DNA from: Physcomitrium patens
Taxonomy: Eukaryota; Streptophyta; Bryopsida; Funariales; Funariaceae
Length of the DNA: 64,000 bases
Assembly (NCBI RefSeq): GCF_000002425.4
Contig: NC_037263.1
Location: 13,149,996-13,213,995 of the forward strand
Direction of reading: 5' to 3'
Shown piece by piece: positions 33,518 to 46,402 of the stretch (position 1 is the stretch's first letter; every line of letters starts with the position of its first letter). The position numbers and the translations under genes are program-made. Below the pieces are notes generated by a model, which saw only the letters and a program-made list of their open reading frames with translations, was not told the DNA's origin and searched no databases.

Positions 33518-36500
33518 ATGGCGGAGAAAGGCGGTCTCGGAACAGTTGGGGCGCTTAGTCTGTCGGTCATTTCCTCGGTGGCCATCGTTATTTGCAACAA
33601 GACGCTCATCACTACGCTCGGTTTCTGCTTCGGTACGAGGAATTCCTCGGATATGTGTTCCCTGGCTTCTGTCTACTTTCTTAAAAACCAGATCTCGAAG
33701 TTATCTAGTAATTTGCTGGTTCTTTGAGGAGAATCCGAAGATGCTTGGGGTTGTGTTACTTCGTTAGTGCCTCTTTGGAGAATTCCTTCCGGTTGAGGGC
33801 TGTGTGTTTGGTAGCTTCACCTTTTTTGATTTTTTAATTTCGGGACGAGACAGTGGGTACACATACCTCCAACAGCATGAGCGTCTGACGACAGTGGATC
33901 CGTGAACTGAATGTGTTTTTTTCCTAGCTGGCCGGCCCGGTGTGCGTGGTATCGTACTGTAGGGTACAACTGCGTTTTTCAGTAGGTGAATAGTTGAGTT
34001 TAGTTCCGCAGAGATTGCCGTTTTATACAGTGCGCTGCCCTGTTGTGGGATGGAAACATCTGAGGAACTACGATGGAGTGGTTTGCGCTGCTATTTTTCT
34101 CAATTTAAGACTATCTTTCCTCTTCCACAAGGACACGTTACGTGCTTTCCCGTATACTTCTTCTTCTTTTCTTTCTTTCTTTCTTTCTCTCTCCCTCTTT
34201 TTTTTTTTTTTTTTTTTTTTTCTTTTTTCTTTTTTCTTCTCCTATCCACAACGAGGACACGTAGAAAAGACGAAGTTCTACAGAGCTGGAAATTGTTTTT
34301 TGATATGTGTGGCGAGCGACTTGATTAGAGTAGGTTACAGTAGTGCGCTGCATTTGCTTTTGAAATCAGCAATTCTCATCATCATAAGTGATCAAATGTT
34401 GTGGTCTCACGTGATTTGCATTAGTGGTCAGGTTTGTCAGGTTGGCGATCACTTAGAATAGCGAGATTTTAAAAGTTGATTACGTACTTTTCACTTCATC
34501 TTATTTTGAATTCTTCGTGTTTAGGGAAGAGGTATTTCTTTGACCTTCTGTGTTCGTTTAGTACAGCTACCACATTGACAAGCTGGCATCTAGCGGTGAC
34601 ATTCTGCTCACTTCACGTTGCACGATCATTGAAACTATTTGAGCACAAGCCTTTCGACTCACGGACACTGTTTGGGTTTGCTATACTGAACGGAATTTCC
34701 ATCGGCTTACTAAATTTGAGCTTAGGTTTCAACTCTGTTGGATTTTATCAGGTATGTTGAAGATTGTAAATGTAAAGGTGGTTACTGTTGGGTTAGGATA
34801 GGAAAGCAAAAAAAGATCAAAAAAAATTCTACCAATTCATCAGTTCTCTGCTGTTACGATTCCTGGTCTGCTGCGGTGAACTGGAACTGAGTGTCAGGGA
34901 GTCCGAGTAATATCTTTACAACTTTGTCCCAGATGACTAAACTTGCAATCATTCCATGCACAGTGTTACTGGAAACAGTTTTCTTCAGGAAACGCTTCAG
35001 GTTTGTGCGATATTACCACTTGTAGGGTAGCGTTGATGATCGTTAGGGCGATAGTCAGAAAAGTGGAGTTAATGATCAAAGTCTTCCAATACTTTTTGGA
35101 TATTCGTATTGCGGGGCCATTACTATGCTAATCCATTGGACATTTTTGATTGAGAGGGACTAAGATCGTGTGTTTTCTGATGTGATGGCAGTCAGAGGAT
35201 TCAGTTTTCGATAGCGTTATTACTCTTTGGTGTGGGAATCGCGACTGTCACAGACATGCAGCTTAACTTCCTTGGTTCTGTTATCTCTTGCTTAGCCATT
35301 GTGACTACTTGTGTAGCACAAATTGTATCCTTTCCATGCACGGATTTTGATACGTCTTTGGCAAAGGTCAAGTATGTTAACCAACTGTGAGGATGTGTTT
35401 AATTAATCATAATTGTATAGTGCAATTTACTGGGTTCCCAGTGTTCTACTAGGAAGCAACGGAACTTGCAAAGATTATTAGATGTGTCCTCCGGTTGTGT
35501 TGTCTAGGACATGTTTTCAATTTTATTTTTGTTTTGGATCACTTTCCGTGGTGAGGTAGCTGCAGTTTTTCAGCGTTCAGAATCACATGATATCTTAGAT
35601 AATAACTTGCAGTTTGTTCTAAAATTTTGCTCCTGAACTTCGGGATGGTAGATGACCAACACCATTCAGAAAAGGTTCAAAGTTTCATCTACACAGCTTT
35701 TGTACCAATCCTCTCCATATCAAGCTGCTACGCTATTTGTAGCGGGACCCTTCCTTGATGCTGCCTTGACCAACCGAAATGTGTTCAGTTTTGACTATAC
35801 TTCATATGTTCTGGTGAGTACACATGATTAACTACTTAGAACATTAACTTGTGTGAAGATAATCGCAAACTTGCACCCTAAAATAGGGGTAGGAAACGCA
35901 TCAATTACATGGTAAGGCTGTTGTTGTGTTTTTGGAAGAATGACTTCTCTTTCCAAGATCCCTGTAAATCATCTGGGTAATGTTGACTAATCTCCTATGT
36001 CAGTTCGGGATCATTGATAAACTTCCATGCGCTTTTACGTGCTCACCGTGGCTTGTTGGGATGCCAGTTCTTCGTCGTGCTTTCATGTCTGATATCTGTA
36101 TCAGTCAACTTCAGCACGTTTTTAGTTATTGGAAAGACATCTGCGGTGACTTATCAAGTGCTTGGGCACCTGAAAACGTGCCTGGTTTTGGCGTTTGGAT
36201 ATATCCTGCTAAAGAATCCCTTCAGCTGGCGCAATATCTTTGGAATATTGATAGCAGTGATCGGGATGGGATTGTACTCGTACGCATGCGTGTTGGAAAG
36301 TCAACAGAAGGCTGAGGAACTTCCTATTTCAACTTCTCAGGTATCATGTCCTTCTTTTCTGGTTTTTGTTGCGCTGAGTACATCTAGCAGAAGTTGTTAC
36401 CTAGGATATTCTTTGTTAGCTGCTAATAGTCTCCTGAAAGAAGGTTGCATTTACCGAGCTTATTTTCTGGAATTGCTCGCGTTGTCACTCTTAGTTTTTT

Positions 36501-36670
36501 CTGAATCAACTTAGTGCTTTGTTGCTCAGGTTTCGAAAGAGGATGAGTTATCTGTGTCTTTGGACGCGGATGAGAGCACTGAAACCGATCCGCTTCTTGA
36601 GGATGCTAACATGAAAGTTGGTTCTCCTTGGGGCAACAAGACTGGTTTTGGAAAAGATCTGCGTGCATGA
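33518..36670 (+). CDS. UDP-xylose transporter-like nucleotide-sugar transporter, seven exons, 358 aa
   Basis: Exons: 33518-33632, 34567-34751, 34933-35000, 35192-35324, 35652-35813, 36068-36340, 36530-36670. They total 1077 nt, all GT-AG, in frame to TGA. The protein has the NST/triose-phosphate-translocator fold (about ten helices): LSLSVISSVAIVICNKTL (about 13-30), TSWHLAVTFCSLH, GISIGLLNLSLGFNSVGFYQ, MTKLAIIPCTVLLE, then TYQVLGHLKTCLVLAFGY (about 249-266) and a short polar C-terminus ending in KDLRA. It matches plant UXT proteins over its whole length (about 350 aa). Such proteins exchange UDP-xylose into the Golgi lumen for wall xylan and xyloglucan synthesis. Substrate is assigned by resemblance only. 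Intron 1 (934 bp) carries a TTTC/T-rich tract. Confidence 0.93.
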
Positions 36671-37050
36671 CAAATGTGCTCCAATTCTGCAGTAGAATAC
36701 TGTTGTGATTACATTTCCTCATGGGACGAACAGGGAGTTCAAAAGATATCAAACCCCACAGTTTGTATTAGGAAGTTGCACAGGACGCATCTACATTGAT
36801 CTTGTGCTCGACCTTGCCATTGAAAATTGTTGTCAAATAGGATTAAGCACTCCTGCAACTGTTCTAAAGACCGGCATCTATTCCTGCTGAGTTGAAGAGG
36901 CATGCGTACGCCACTCTTGTTAGTGCAATAGACCCAACTTCTAGAATCTCAACATATTCTTCCATTCTTTTTGTAAAAAAACATTTATTCAAAGCCATGA
37001 ACTTATGTTTTTCTACAATGAGATGGATAATATGTGATTTTACGAAGTTA

Positions 37051-37075
37051 TGGATGTAATGGAGTGACTTTATTA
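37051..37075 (+). terminator. Possible poly(A) region of the UXT-like gene
   Basis: TGGATGTAATGGAG, then CTTTATTA, 380 bp after the stop; the identical 14-mer is found in the same position after the AAAP gene. Confidence 0.3.
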
Positions 37076-38645
37076 GCATTCTTTTTGTTATAGGACTAGG
37101 CATAATAACAACGTTACAATTATCACAATTTCTTGTGTCCACTTGCAACTTGAATTTACAGTTGTCCTGTTTAAATTTGTTTTATATAATTATTTATCAC
37201 TCACTCATGGATAAAGTCTGCATGTGGTAAAAGAGAAAGGCAAAATATATAGAAAACAAGATATGTGTGACAAAGTTAAATGAAACTGAAAGATGGATAA
37301 ATAGTGTGTAAATAAGAGTTTAGTTGCTTTGCATGAAAAATCAGGTGGGGATGGTGGTTTTAAACAACAAGAATCATCAAAAATCTGGAAGATCTTTTTA
37401 ATTCAAGTTAATATGAAGAAAGAGCTGTAATGAGCAAAAATATATTAACTTGCAACATCTTGTTTTGATGATAATCATGATATTATAAACAGTTTTAGGC
37501 CTGTCACAATAACAGCATCTGTTAAAAACACTCTAATTTCAATCAGTGTATCAATCAATATATTAATAGTAATTTAATAAAAATGATAAGTTTTATAAGA
37601 CAATGTTAAACACGTTATTGGCGAAAATCAGCAATGATGTTTATTCTTGTAACAAACTCTGTAATTATGTAGTGAAACCTGAATTAATCAATGACACAAA
37701 GTATTAAAATTTTGAATTCTTAGTTATTAATGTCAAAGAATATGAAGTGGATGTATTTTCAGTTAATTAATAAATCATAATTTCTTAAAGGCAATCAATA
37801 TATGATTTTTTGATATATATATAGAAGTTTTTTTTTGAAATGATAGTTTATCAGAATAATAAAAATAATTTACACTTTTCATTAAAATTATTATTTGAAT
37901 AAAGAATGATATCATGTATTCTTGTTAAATTTATGAAATTTGTTAAAGAACATAGATTTACTACAATCATATTGAGATCTGAAAACAAATTATAAACAAA
38001 ATATATTACATACTTAAGCCATTACTGAAATTATTTTAAACTAATCATTTAATTTAAATTTGAATTTTAACGTTAATCTTTTTTTATTTGTATTTTTATT
38101 ATAATTATTATTTTTGTTTCTCTGATTTTTATAATGACATATTCTCCTTATGTACCTTCTTACCAATCAACATTTTCTTTCCAAAAAAACATTTTACTGA
38201 CCAATCAATCAGATTAGAATATTTTAATGAAATCTAATATTTAATTTGTGAAAAATAATTAATTTAAAAATGGATATACATTAATAGATGGCCAACAAAA
38301 TAGCTCGTAATACAATTGCAAATACGTTTTGTGCAACTGACACTAAGATTATAAAATCTATTTTTAAGATAAATATATTATCAAAAATATTAATCAATTT
38401 CAAATGATAATTTAATTAATAAGAAATAAATATTTCTATTTAAAAATATTATTAAATATTATAAATTTTTAAATTATAACTTTGATTTATTAAAAATAAT
38501 TGTAATATTATAAAAAAAGTACATTTAAAGTCATACATCCATGATCAATCTTAATTATTTTATTGAAATCAGTTATGATGTTATACACTTTGATAAGATT
38601 TTTTTTTAACACACTCAAAGTATATGTAACTACATAATAGACACA
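37076..38645. other. AT-rich intergenic DNA
   Basis: 3' flank of the UXT-like gene, grading into AT-rich DNA from about 37150. Nothing recognisable before the gypsy LTR at 38646. Confidence 0.6.
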
Positions 38646-40612
38646 TGTCAAGGATATGAATCTCAAGAAAAGAAAATCTCAATACACTTTCATATTACTC
38701 AAAAAGACTAAAAAAATCTTTCAAAGATGGTAATATATTGAAGTAGAATGGCTATTGCCAAAGCAAGAAGACTGGAAAGTCTTAAAACAAGAATAAGGAC
38801 TAAAAAAACCTTGACAAGAGTGAAAAATGCTTCACTCTTGCCTCTATACATACTCTTTAACTAAGAGCTACATGGCAATGTTTTATAAAACTTCCAATAT
38901 ATGTTAACTAGAGACATGTCTCAACTTATAAACCAAGTTATCTATATCTGCACCACATAGTTAGCTTGTTCCATAAGCTACCAACACATTGTTGTATTAC
39001 GTGAAGCCTTGCTTGAGAATGAACCAAGCACCTAGCTATGAAAGATAGAAGAAAAATTGCAACAACAAGATTCTAATTCTTATAGAATCTTAAATAATTC
39101 CAATTAAATCTTAACAATGCTAATCAAGCTTGAATCAAATCTAAAAAAAACCTCAAAGAAATTATGAAAGAAGCATGAAAAAATCCAAAAGAAATTCAAA
39201 AGAAATATTAGAATAAAATCCTAAATATATCTTAAATAAATTCCAATCAATCTTAATTTAATCCTAATTAAAATCCTAGTAGTCCTTATTTAAATTATAA
39301 GTCAAATCCTAACTAAATCCTAAACAATCTTAAATCCTAAATAAATCCTAAATCCTAACCAATTCCTAAACTTTAAATCAAATCCTAATCAAATTAACCT
39401 AATCCTAAGGCAATTTAGAACCTCAATATCTATTAATTACACCATTGATCTTACTTAAGATTTTACACACCTTTTGATAATTAAGTTGGCAATTAGCACA
39501 AAAAATTTGAAAAAGATCAAATTTACCAAATAGAAGATTAATCCTAAATTCCGCTCGGGTGTTGACTAGCTTCCTATTCCAATCTAAATGTTGAACTTTC
39601 AATATTAATATCTCCCTGAATCATTAAATTGCTTCCAAAATATACCTAAACTATTAGAAATCAAGTCTAGTTTTTATACAAAAAAAAATTCACTTCAATT
39701 CAATCAACTAATTGCTAATGATCTTAAAATACTCACTAATTCTTGAATTCCAATTTATGAGATCTCAACTTGTAAAAACCTTCATATACTTTGATCCAAC
39801 CATTTGATTGATTTCAAAATTATACACATACTAACAACTAAAATATCAATATATTGTCCAAAATTCACTCATATACAAACCACAAAAGTCAAGAAATCCT
39901 CAATTTTCTAAACATAATTTTATTTTTCAAAATCTAATCCAACTAAGAACATTACTAACTTTAAAAATCTCCCAAAAACTGAATATTAATTTGATTGACA
40001 TAAAAAAAAATGTTCAAAAATCTCTTTGTAAGTCTACTTTCAAATCCCACTCTTTGATGTCTAAAAGAATCCCCTCAGTGGTCGAAAGTGCATGGTTTTG
40101 TGCCTTGGAATTTGATTTCAACCCAAGTTGACAACCAATCCTCTCTAGGTATCAATATTTGGTAATTTGAGGTAATTTTTGCTTGAATCTATTAGCAACT
40201 CTTTTCTAAATATGTCTATATCAATTAATTATCTCATTTAATTTGATTTGAGGCATTTATGTTCCTATAAAGTAAATAAAAGTCTCTTTTTATAAAGATA
40301 GTATTAAGACTAAACCTTTTATTACTTTCTTATCATTTATCCTTATTTTTCTACTATATCTTTCTACTAGGCTCTTTTATAATAATATCCATTTTTTTTA
40401 TTTTTTACCATATAGTTATATTACTATAAGACAAAGTATGGTATGTGGTTATCTTATTGACTAAGTTTTTAATCTACCAATCAATTACAAATACATATAA
40501 AATCAAAACTATATCTATAAAGCTTTCAAGAAGCTTCTCTAGAAGATATTATGATATTACTTCTACCTAATCATATAAGTAACTTTTAGAATAAATGTGT
40601 ATATCCATGACA
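38646..40612 (-). mobile_element. 3' LTR of the decayed gypsy element, split by a 1.44-kb insertion
   Basis: Outer end TGTCAAGG at 38646, inner end CCATGACA at 40612. The LTR matches up to 38989 and resumes at about 40434; without the insertion it is about 523 bp. Confidence 0.85.
38990..40433 (+). mobile_element. TG...CA repeat copy 4 inside the gypsy 3' LTR (1444 bp)
   Basis: Starts TGTTGTATTACG and ends ATTACTATAAGACA. Shares block after block with 28883-30525, including a CCTAA-rich part (about 39230-39420) and GTTGAC-AACCAATCCTCTC near 40125. Flanks are too diverged for a clean duplication (CACAT, AAGTA). Confidence 0.85.
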
Positions 40613-40689
40613 TCACCTCTCTTTTTAAGGGTAAGTTTTATAAGAAAAATCATCATCTTTTATAGATGATAATATTGCTCATTTTGATT

Positions 40690-42745
40690 TTAATAGATGT
40701 TGTCAATGAAAAGCCTCAATTTTCTTTCCTGCATTTGTAAGATTCTTTGTTAACTCCTATTTGTATTTATTAATATCATATCCGCACTAATGAAAATAAT
40801 ATTCTATGTTATTTTTACACCACCTTGAATCTAAGACTTCTTCTACCTCGAACTCTTGATTATTATCTACTTTTATAAGAAGAGGGGGCATTTGTCTTCT
40901 TTTTGAGATATTCATTGTCTTATATGGCTCAAAAAGAAATACATGGAATACAAGATGGATCTTTATAGACTCTGATAGATATAATCAATAAGCAACAATT
41001 TTGACTTATTTACAAATAGAAAAAGATTTAAGTCTACAATAATCCAACTTGTCACAAAGACAAGTAGTCTTGATATTGCAATGAAGTATCCATATTTTGT
41101 CACCTACAATGAATTGTAGTTGTTCCTTACAATAGGCATCTACATCATTCTTTAGTCATTCTTGAGCTTCTTTTAACTATGCCTTGATTGTTGCATGTAG
41201 CTCTAACAAACAATTTGTCAAATCTTCTACCATAGGAATATCAACTTTTAAAAATTCAAAAGTATCAAGTCATGGATGATAACCATAATTGGCAAAAAAA
41301 AAGTTTTTATCGAATAGAAGAATATACCAAATTATTATAGGTAAACTTTATCAATGGCAAAAGAATAGTCTAATCATCTTAATGATAGTTGATGGTATAT
41401 CTCAAATATTATTCCAAAATTTAATTTATTTGTTTTGTTTGCCTTTCAATGTAAGAATAAAAAACTAAAGTTTTATATCTATTTTTAGAATTTCAAAAAG
41501 CATATTCTAAAATATTGATATAAATTAAGTCTTCTTATTTAATATAATATCCTTGGACAATCTATAATAACAAAAGATGTTGTCAAAAAAAACTTTAGTC
41601 ATTTCTTCACCTATGATAGATTTTGTACATAATAAAAAATGTGCCATCTTGATAAAATAATCTATTATCACAAATATAGAATCATACAAACCTAAGACTA
41701 GAAGATCTATAATAAAATCTATAGAAACAAAAGACCATGGTTGTTTTGAAATAAGTAATGGCTGAAGAAGTCGATAAGGTCAATGATGAGGAATTTTGGA
41801 TCTTAAAAAAATATCACATAATTATACAAAGTCTTTAATTTCCTTCTATATTTAAAGCCACAAAAAATCTCTAAATATTAGTTCCAAAGTCTTATTGTAT
41901 CAAAAATGTCTAGCTGTTGGAAAGTCATGATAAACTTGAAGAATATGTAATCAAACTTTGTCTTTTGAAAAATATAATCATTCCTCAAAATAAAGTGGAT
42001 TATTCTTGAATTCAAACTTGAAAGTATTATGAAACTTAAAAGAATTATTCTTGATATGATAAATAAGAAGATCAAATGATATACATGATTGAATTTGCTT
42101 GATAAAGGATGAATCAACAATCAATGTTGATTTTATTACTTGAAGATGAAAATGCTTTGGCTTCAAAAAAAATTATTCTTTGTTAATCAAAAGTTGCATT
42201 TTATTCTTTTGATGCAAAATAAAAATATCTAAAAAAGTTATTTAAGAAATCTTATTATTTTTTGGATTAATAAGTGATCTTGAAATTAAATCTTAACAAA
42301 GATATGCTCTAATGGGCTTGGCGACAATTCAAAATATGTATTGGCATAAAATATTCAAGATTCTTATGGTCCATATAAACAATGATTGCATTAGAAGTGT
42401 CTTCTAGATAAAGATACTATTTTTGAAATGAATCTATAATTACAAGAAATTCTTTATAATGGATCTCATAGTTAATTTTGGCTATTGAAAATTTCTAGGA
42501 ATGACAAGCTATCTGGTGGAACTTGTTATTTGCTTTTATTTGTAACAAAATAATACCTATAGCAAAATTTGATGCATCTATTTCTATGAAGAATGCCTTG
42601 AAAAAATCAACACAATACAAAATTGGTACAAAAATGAATATTGTCTTCAAGGCTTTAAAAGATACTTCAACTTCTTTGTTTTATTAAGGTTTATCTTTAT
42701 ATGTCAAGTATGTAAGAGGAGCCACAATTTGATTTTAATACTGGC
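40690..42745 (-). pseudogene. Decayed gypsy RNase H, integrase and chromodomain
   Basis: RNase H trace QIVAPLTYLTYKDKP, FFIEIDASNFAIGIILLQ. Integrase: IKSTLIVDSSFIKQIQS, FPTARHF, PYRLLQPLLISKQPWSF, DSIFVIIDYFIKMAHF, then NYGYHP-stop-LDTFEFLKV, and chromodomain EFEVEEVLDSR. Against the intact copy at 1-1551 the changes are mostly P to L, T to I, R to stop or H/C, A to V: C-to-T on the coding strand or G-to-A. Confidence 0.8.
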
Positions 42746-43350
42746 TAAGAATACTACTTGATTTCTTTTTACCATCAAAAATGGGCATGGCATATATAGC
42801 AAAAGATGATCCTTCTTTTGCCATAGTAATAAAAGTTTTTATACCTACTAATAAGAATTTGGATGTATTAGGTTTATGTATTGTTACTTTTCTAACAAAA
42901 TTTTAGATCAAACTATAAGCAAAATTAAGGTTACAAGAAATCTAATCTATTTGAGAATTATACTTTTCTAATTACAATAATTATAAAATAATTGAATTAA
43001 ATAGAGATCTTATTACATTATATATTACTATGCTATTATGATCTTTAATTGCTATATTTAAAAGAAAACTTTCATGGATAACATCTCCATAAGATGGCAA
43101 ATGACCATCTATGACTTCTATATATATGGATTTAGTTTACTTGACTAGCAATATTTTTTTTTGTAACAAATTCTTTATCTATAAAATAGATTGAGGTTCT
43201 TGAATCTAATAAGACTAAGACTTTGTGATTTTTTGGTCCTAAATAAATTTCTATTGTGAAATAAGGTGGAGAAATTAAAGAGAGAACAAGACTTTTATTA
43301 GGTGTTATAAAAGATTCTTATTGTATAATTTCTATTATAAGTAGAAAAAC
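42746..43350 (-). pseudogene. Decayed gypsy protease and linker, fused to RNase H by loss of RT
   Basis: Traces IYIEVIDGHLPSYGDV and VIRSLFNSIIL match the protease at 9729-10169; AKEGSSFAIYAMPIF is the linker. The linker then reads SILSQY-stop and runs within a codon or two into NQIVAPL, which belongs behind the RT domain. The whole RT catalytic domain is absent. Confidence 0.75.
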
Positions 43351-44420
43351 TTGTTTTTCAATACACTATCTTCTTTGGGAACCATGCTTCTCATTTTGTA
43401 ATTCTACTGTTTCTTTGGACAATATTGAGCAATGTCTTTGGATTTTCTACAATATAGGTATAAATCTTCTTGATAACAATAAAAATTTTCTTGCTAAATA
43501 AGAGGTTTAAAAGGTATTGTGTCAATTTGCATAGGCTCTAGATTGAATAAATAAGCTTCTAAAAAATTTAAGGTGTCACTATGGATGGACTTGTACTTCT
43601 TCAATCAAATCTTTGTTCTTAACATCTTTCAAAGAATTAATTATCACATGTAATAGCTTAAGCAATAAATTGCTCTAATGAATCTACTATTGAAATTTTC
43701 AATAATAAATCTTTGATATCTTTTAATCCATATCAAAATTAATTAATAAAGGCTTTATCTTCCAATCCATATTGCAAGCAAGATTTTGGAATTTGGCAAC
43801 ATATGTAGTGGCTGAATGTGATCTTTGTTGTAGTAATACAAGCTTGATCTTTGCTACTATTTTTCAATGACTTTTTTCAAATTATCGCCATAAATAATTC
43901 TAAGAATAAATTCAAATCATAAAATAGTTATGAATCTTTTTTTATCAAAAGTATAAACTAAAAAAAAAGTACTTTCTAATATAAGCCTATGAATTATACT
44001 TGAGTAAATTAATTGGGATATTAGAAAGGATGCAACCTTAAATAAAGCTTAATTTATTGCAAAAATCCCTGAAATTTTGATCTTGTTCCATCAAACTTCA
44101 TAGACATACTAATCTTTTCCTACCTTGTGCTTGTAGAAGCAAGATTATATGAATTTGGTTGTGAGATTGATCTACTTGCTTCTTTCAACTGCACAACTTT
44201 TTTATGTAGACTTTGGATTTTTTTTATATGTATAGGAATAGTGTCTCCATGATTTATGTTAAAAATATGTGAGATTTCTACTCTTATAATGTTGATAAGC
44301 TTGTGAAGATTTACAATAGTTACAAATCTATTCTCACTTTTATTGAGAATAGCATCTATAATCTTTTCTTCTATAGACAACTCAAAAAAATTCAAAAAGT
44401 TAAATTAGAGGAAGGTAATC
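43351..44420 (-). pseudogene. Decayed gypsy gag
   Basis: The N-terminal frame 44395-44120 keeps a helical charged region (IHIKKIQSLHKKVVQLKEAS). The zinc knuckle near 43400-43470 reads YLYCRKSKDIAQYCPKK and keeps all three Cys/His positions visible there. Confidence 0.6.
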
Positions 44421-44607
44421 TACAACCTTCAATATCAACTAAAAATTTCAATAAAGATGAATAATCTACTTTCTTTAAGAAAAACATAAGTGTTAAAAAA
44501 AATTAAACTATTTGTTTAAAGATAGGTAGTTCGCAACCTTCAAAGCATAATAATAGAAGTAAGATAATTAACTCATTTTTAGAATAAAATAAAAACAATA
44601 AATTAAT

Positions 44608-44620
44608 ACTCTTATCAAAT
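44608..44620 (-). promoter_or_regulatory. Candidate self-priming site, second copy
   Basis: Sense strand after the 5' LTR is ATTTGATAAGAGT. Its TTGATAAGAGT pairs with ACTCTTGTCAA in this element's own LTR (complement at 44826-44836), allowing one C-to-T change. Confidence 0.4.
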
Positions 44621-44653
44621 TATCAAGGGCCTGGATTTTTAAGGGGGGGGGGG

Positions 44654-44694
<41 letters not shown>

Positions 44695-45188
44695 CAATAT
44701 ACTCTCATATTACTCAAAAAGACTAAGAAATCACTCAAAGATAGTAATATATTGAATTAGAATGGCTATTGCCAAAGACAAAAAGACTAAAAAGTCTTGA
44801 AACAAGACTAAAGACTAAAAAGGCATTGACAAGAGTGAAGAAGGCTTCACTTTTGCCTCCATATATACTTTCTAACTAAGAGCTATATGGCAATCTTCTT
44901 TAAGACCTCCAATATGTGTTAACTTTGTTAGATACATGTCTTAACTTGTAAAGCAAGTTATCTATTTGTATGCCACATAGTTAGCTTATTCCACAAGCTA
45001 TCAACATATATGGTGCGTAGTTAATTTATTGATCAAGTTTCTAATTTACCAATCAATTACAAACATGTATAAAGTCAAAAACACATCTATAAAGCTTCTC
45101 TAGAATATATTATGAAATTAATTTGTATTTATCTATTTCTACCTAATCATATAAATAACTATTAGAATAAATGTGTATGTCTGTGACA
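44621..45188 (-). mobile_element. 5' LTR of the decayed gypsy element (568 bp)
   Basis: Minus-strand start TGTCACAG at 45188, end CCTTGATA at 44621. Near the end it contains a G run followed by a long A run (44642-44690), which may be an expansion or an assembly artefact. TATA and the inverted repeat (about 44829-44857) are kept. Confidence 0.85.
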
Positions 45189-45462
45189 ATACCATGCACT
45201 TTAAAAAAGAATAAGTTTTGCAAGATTTTTCTATCATAAAAACTTTTAAAATACAACTAATTAATTTTTTTAATATAATTAATTAAAATTTTAATTTTTT
45301 AAATTAAATAGAAAAATAGTATTATAAAAAATACAAATAATAATAGCTTTGCAGTTGCTATGATTTAAATCATTTATAAAAGTTGTTTCTACCAAAACAT
45401 ATAATACTTTTTATTTTTTGAAGAAAAAAACCAATACTTATAAATTTTTGAGAAAAATAACC

Positions 45463-45500
<38 letters not shown>

Positions 45501-46358
45501 AAATAAATCTAATTAGTTCAAAAAGTTTTTAATTTATATAAAGATATTTTGTAATCATATATCAATTTTTTAGGCATTTTTTTATAATTAAGAAAAATTC
45601 AAGTTTTATCTTTATTTTAGCATTATCTTTGCATATTAGTTAAAATATAAAATGATTCTAATTTTTTTATATTCTAATTAAAGATAGATAGAATAATTAA
45701 AAAAATATTTGTAAAGATAGTTAATAAGTAATTTTAATTATTTTAAATAGATATATACGTGTAAAAAATATGCATATGAATTTATTCGAAATAATTGAAT
45801 GTCATTTCTTAGAAAGATTTTTATTTCATTCTACTCTTCAAAGAAGTTATTAAAAATGATTTAAGGTACAAAGGCACTCATTCTTAAATGTCTTTATGAG
45901 ATGCTACCAAATTAATATCTTTTCATATAAAAAATTTTAAGATTATTCTTTTTATTAAGGATATACTTTTACATAGTTAGTTATGTTTCATACTTTTAAT
46001 AAAAGTTGTTAGATTTATATATCTTAATACATGTAGAATAAAATAAAATAATTTATTCTATATAGATATGATAAATATCAAAATAAAAATTTTACTTGTA
46101 TAAAATATCATAAAAATACATGATTAGTCCATAAGCTATATAATTAACCTCTTATTACAAATAAATAACTTCTTTATAATAAATTATAAAATCTTAATTA
46201 TGATATTGACACCAAGAAAAAAATTAGGTTACTAAACTAATAATGTTTTCTTCAAAATTAAAATATCTTATAAAACACTTATTAATTATCATAAAATATC
46301 TTACAAAAAAAGACCATTAAATCTAAATATATCTTAAATTTTTAATATATACAAATTT

Positions 46359-46402
<44 letters not shown>

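Larger units (their letters stand above)
38646..45188 (-). mobile_element. Whole, heavily decayed chromodomain-family gypsy element lacking RT
   Basis: Reading leftwards: 5' LTR 45188-44621, gag about 44400-43400, protease about 43300-42880, then directly RNase H and integrase (42740-41050), chromodomain (about 40890-40690), PPT AGAGAGGTGA, 3' LTR 40612-38646 split by an insertion. It is 6543 bp, or about 5.1 kb without the insertion. Amino-acid blocks line up with the element at 1-1551, but with many stops. Flanks ACACA and ATACC are only 3/5 alike, so the target duplication is uncertain. Confidence 0.85.

Noticed and set aside
33061..33612. 183-codon minus-strand frame over the start of the UXT-like gene
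   Set aside because: Pro/Thr/His-rich low-complexity shadow of GT-rich leader sequence, antisense to a confirmed first exon.
34138..34461. Frames with poly-Phe/Ser or poly-Lys in UXT intron 1
   Set aside because: Translations of a T-rich simple-sequence tract inside an intron.
44642..44690. G run followed by about 37 A as a poly(A) tail of a retroposed gene
   Set aside because: It lies inside a gypsy LTR with no cDNA-like sequence next to it; more likely expansion or assembly noise.
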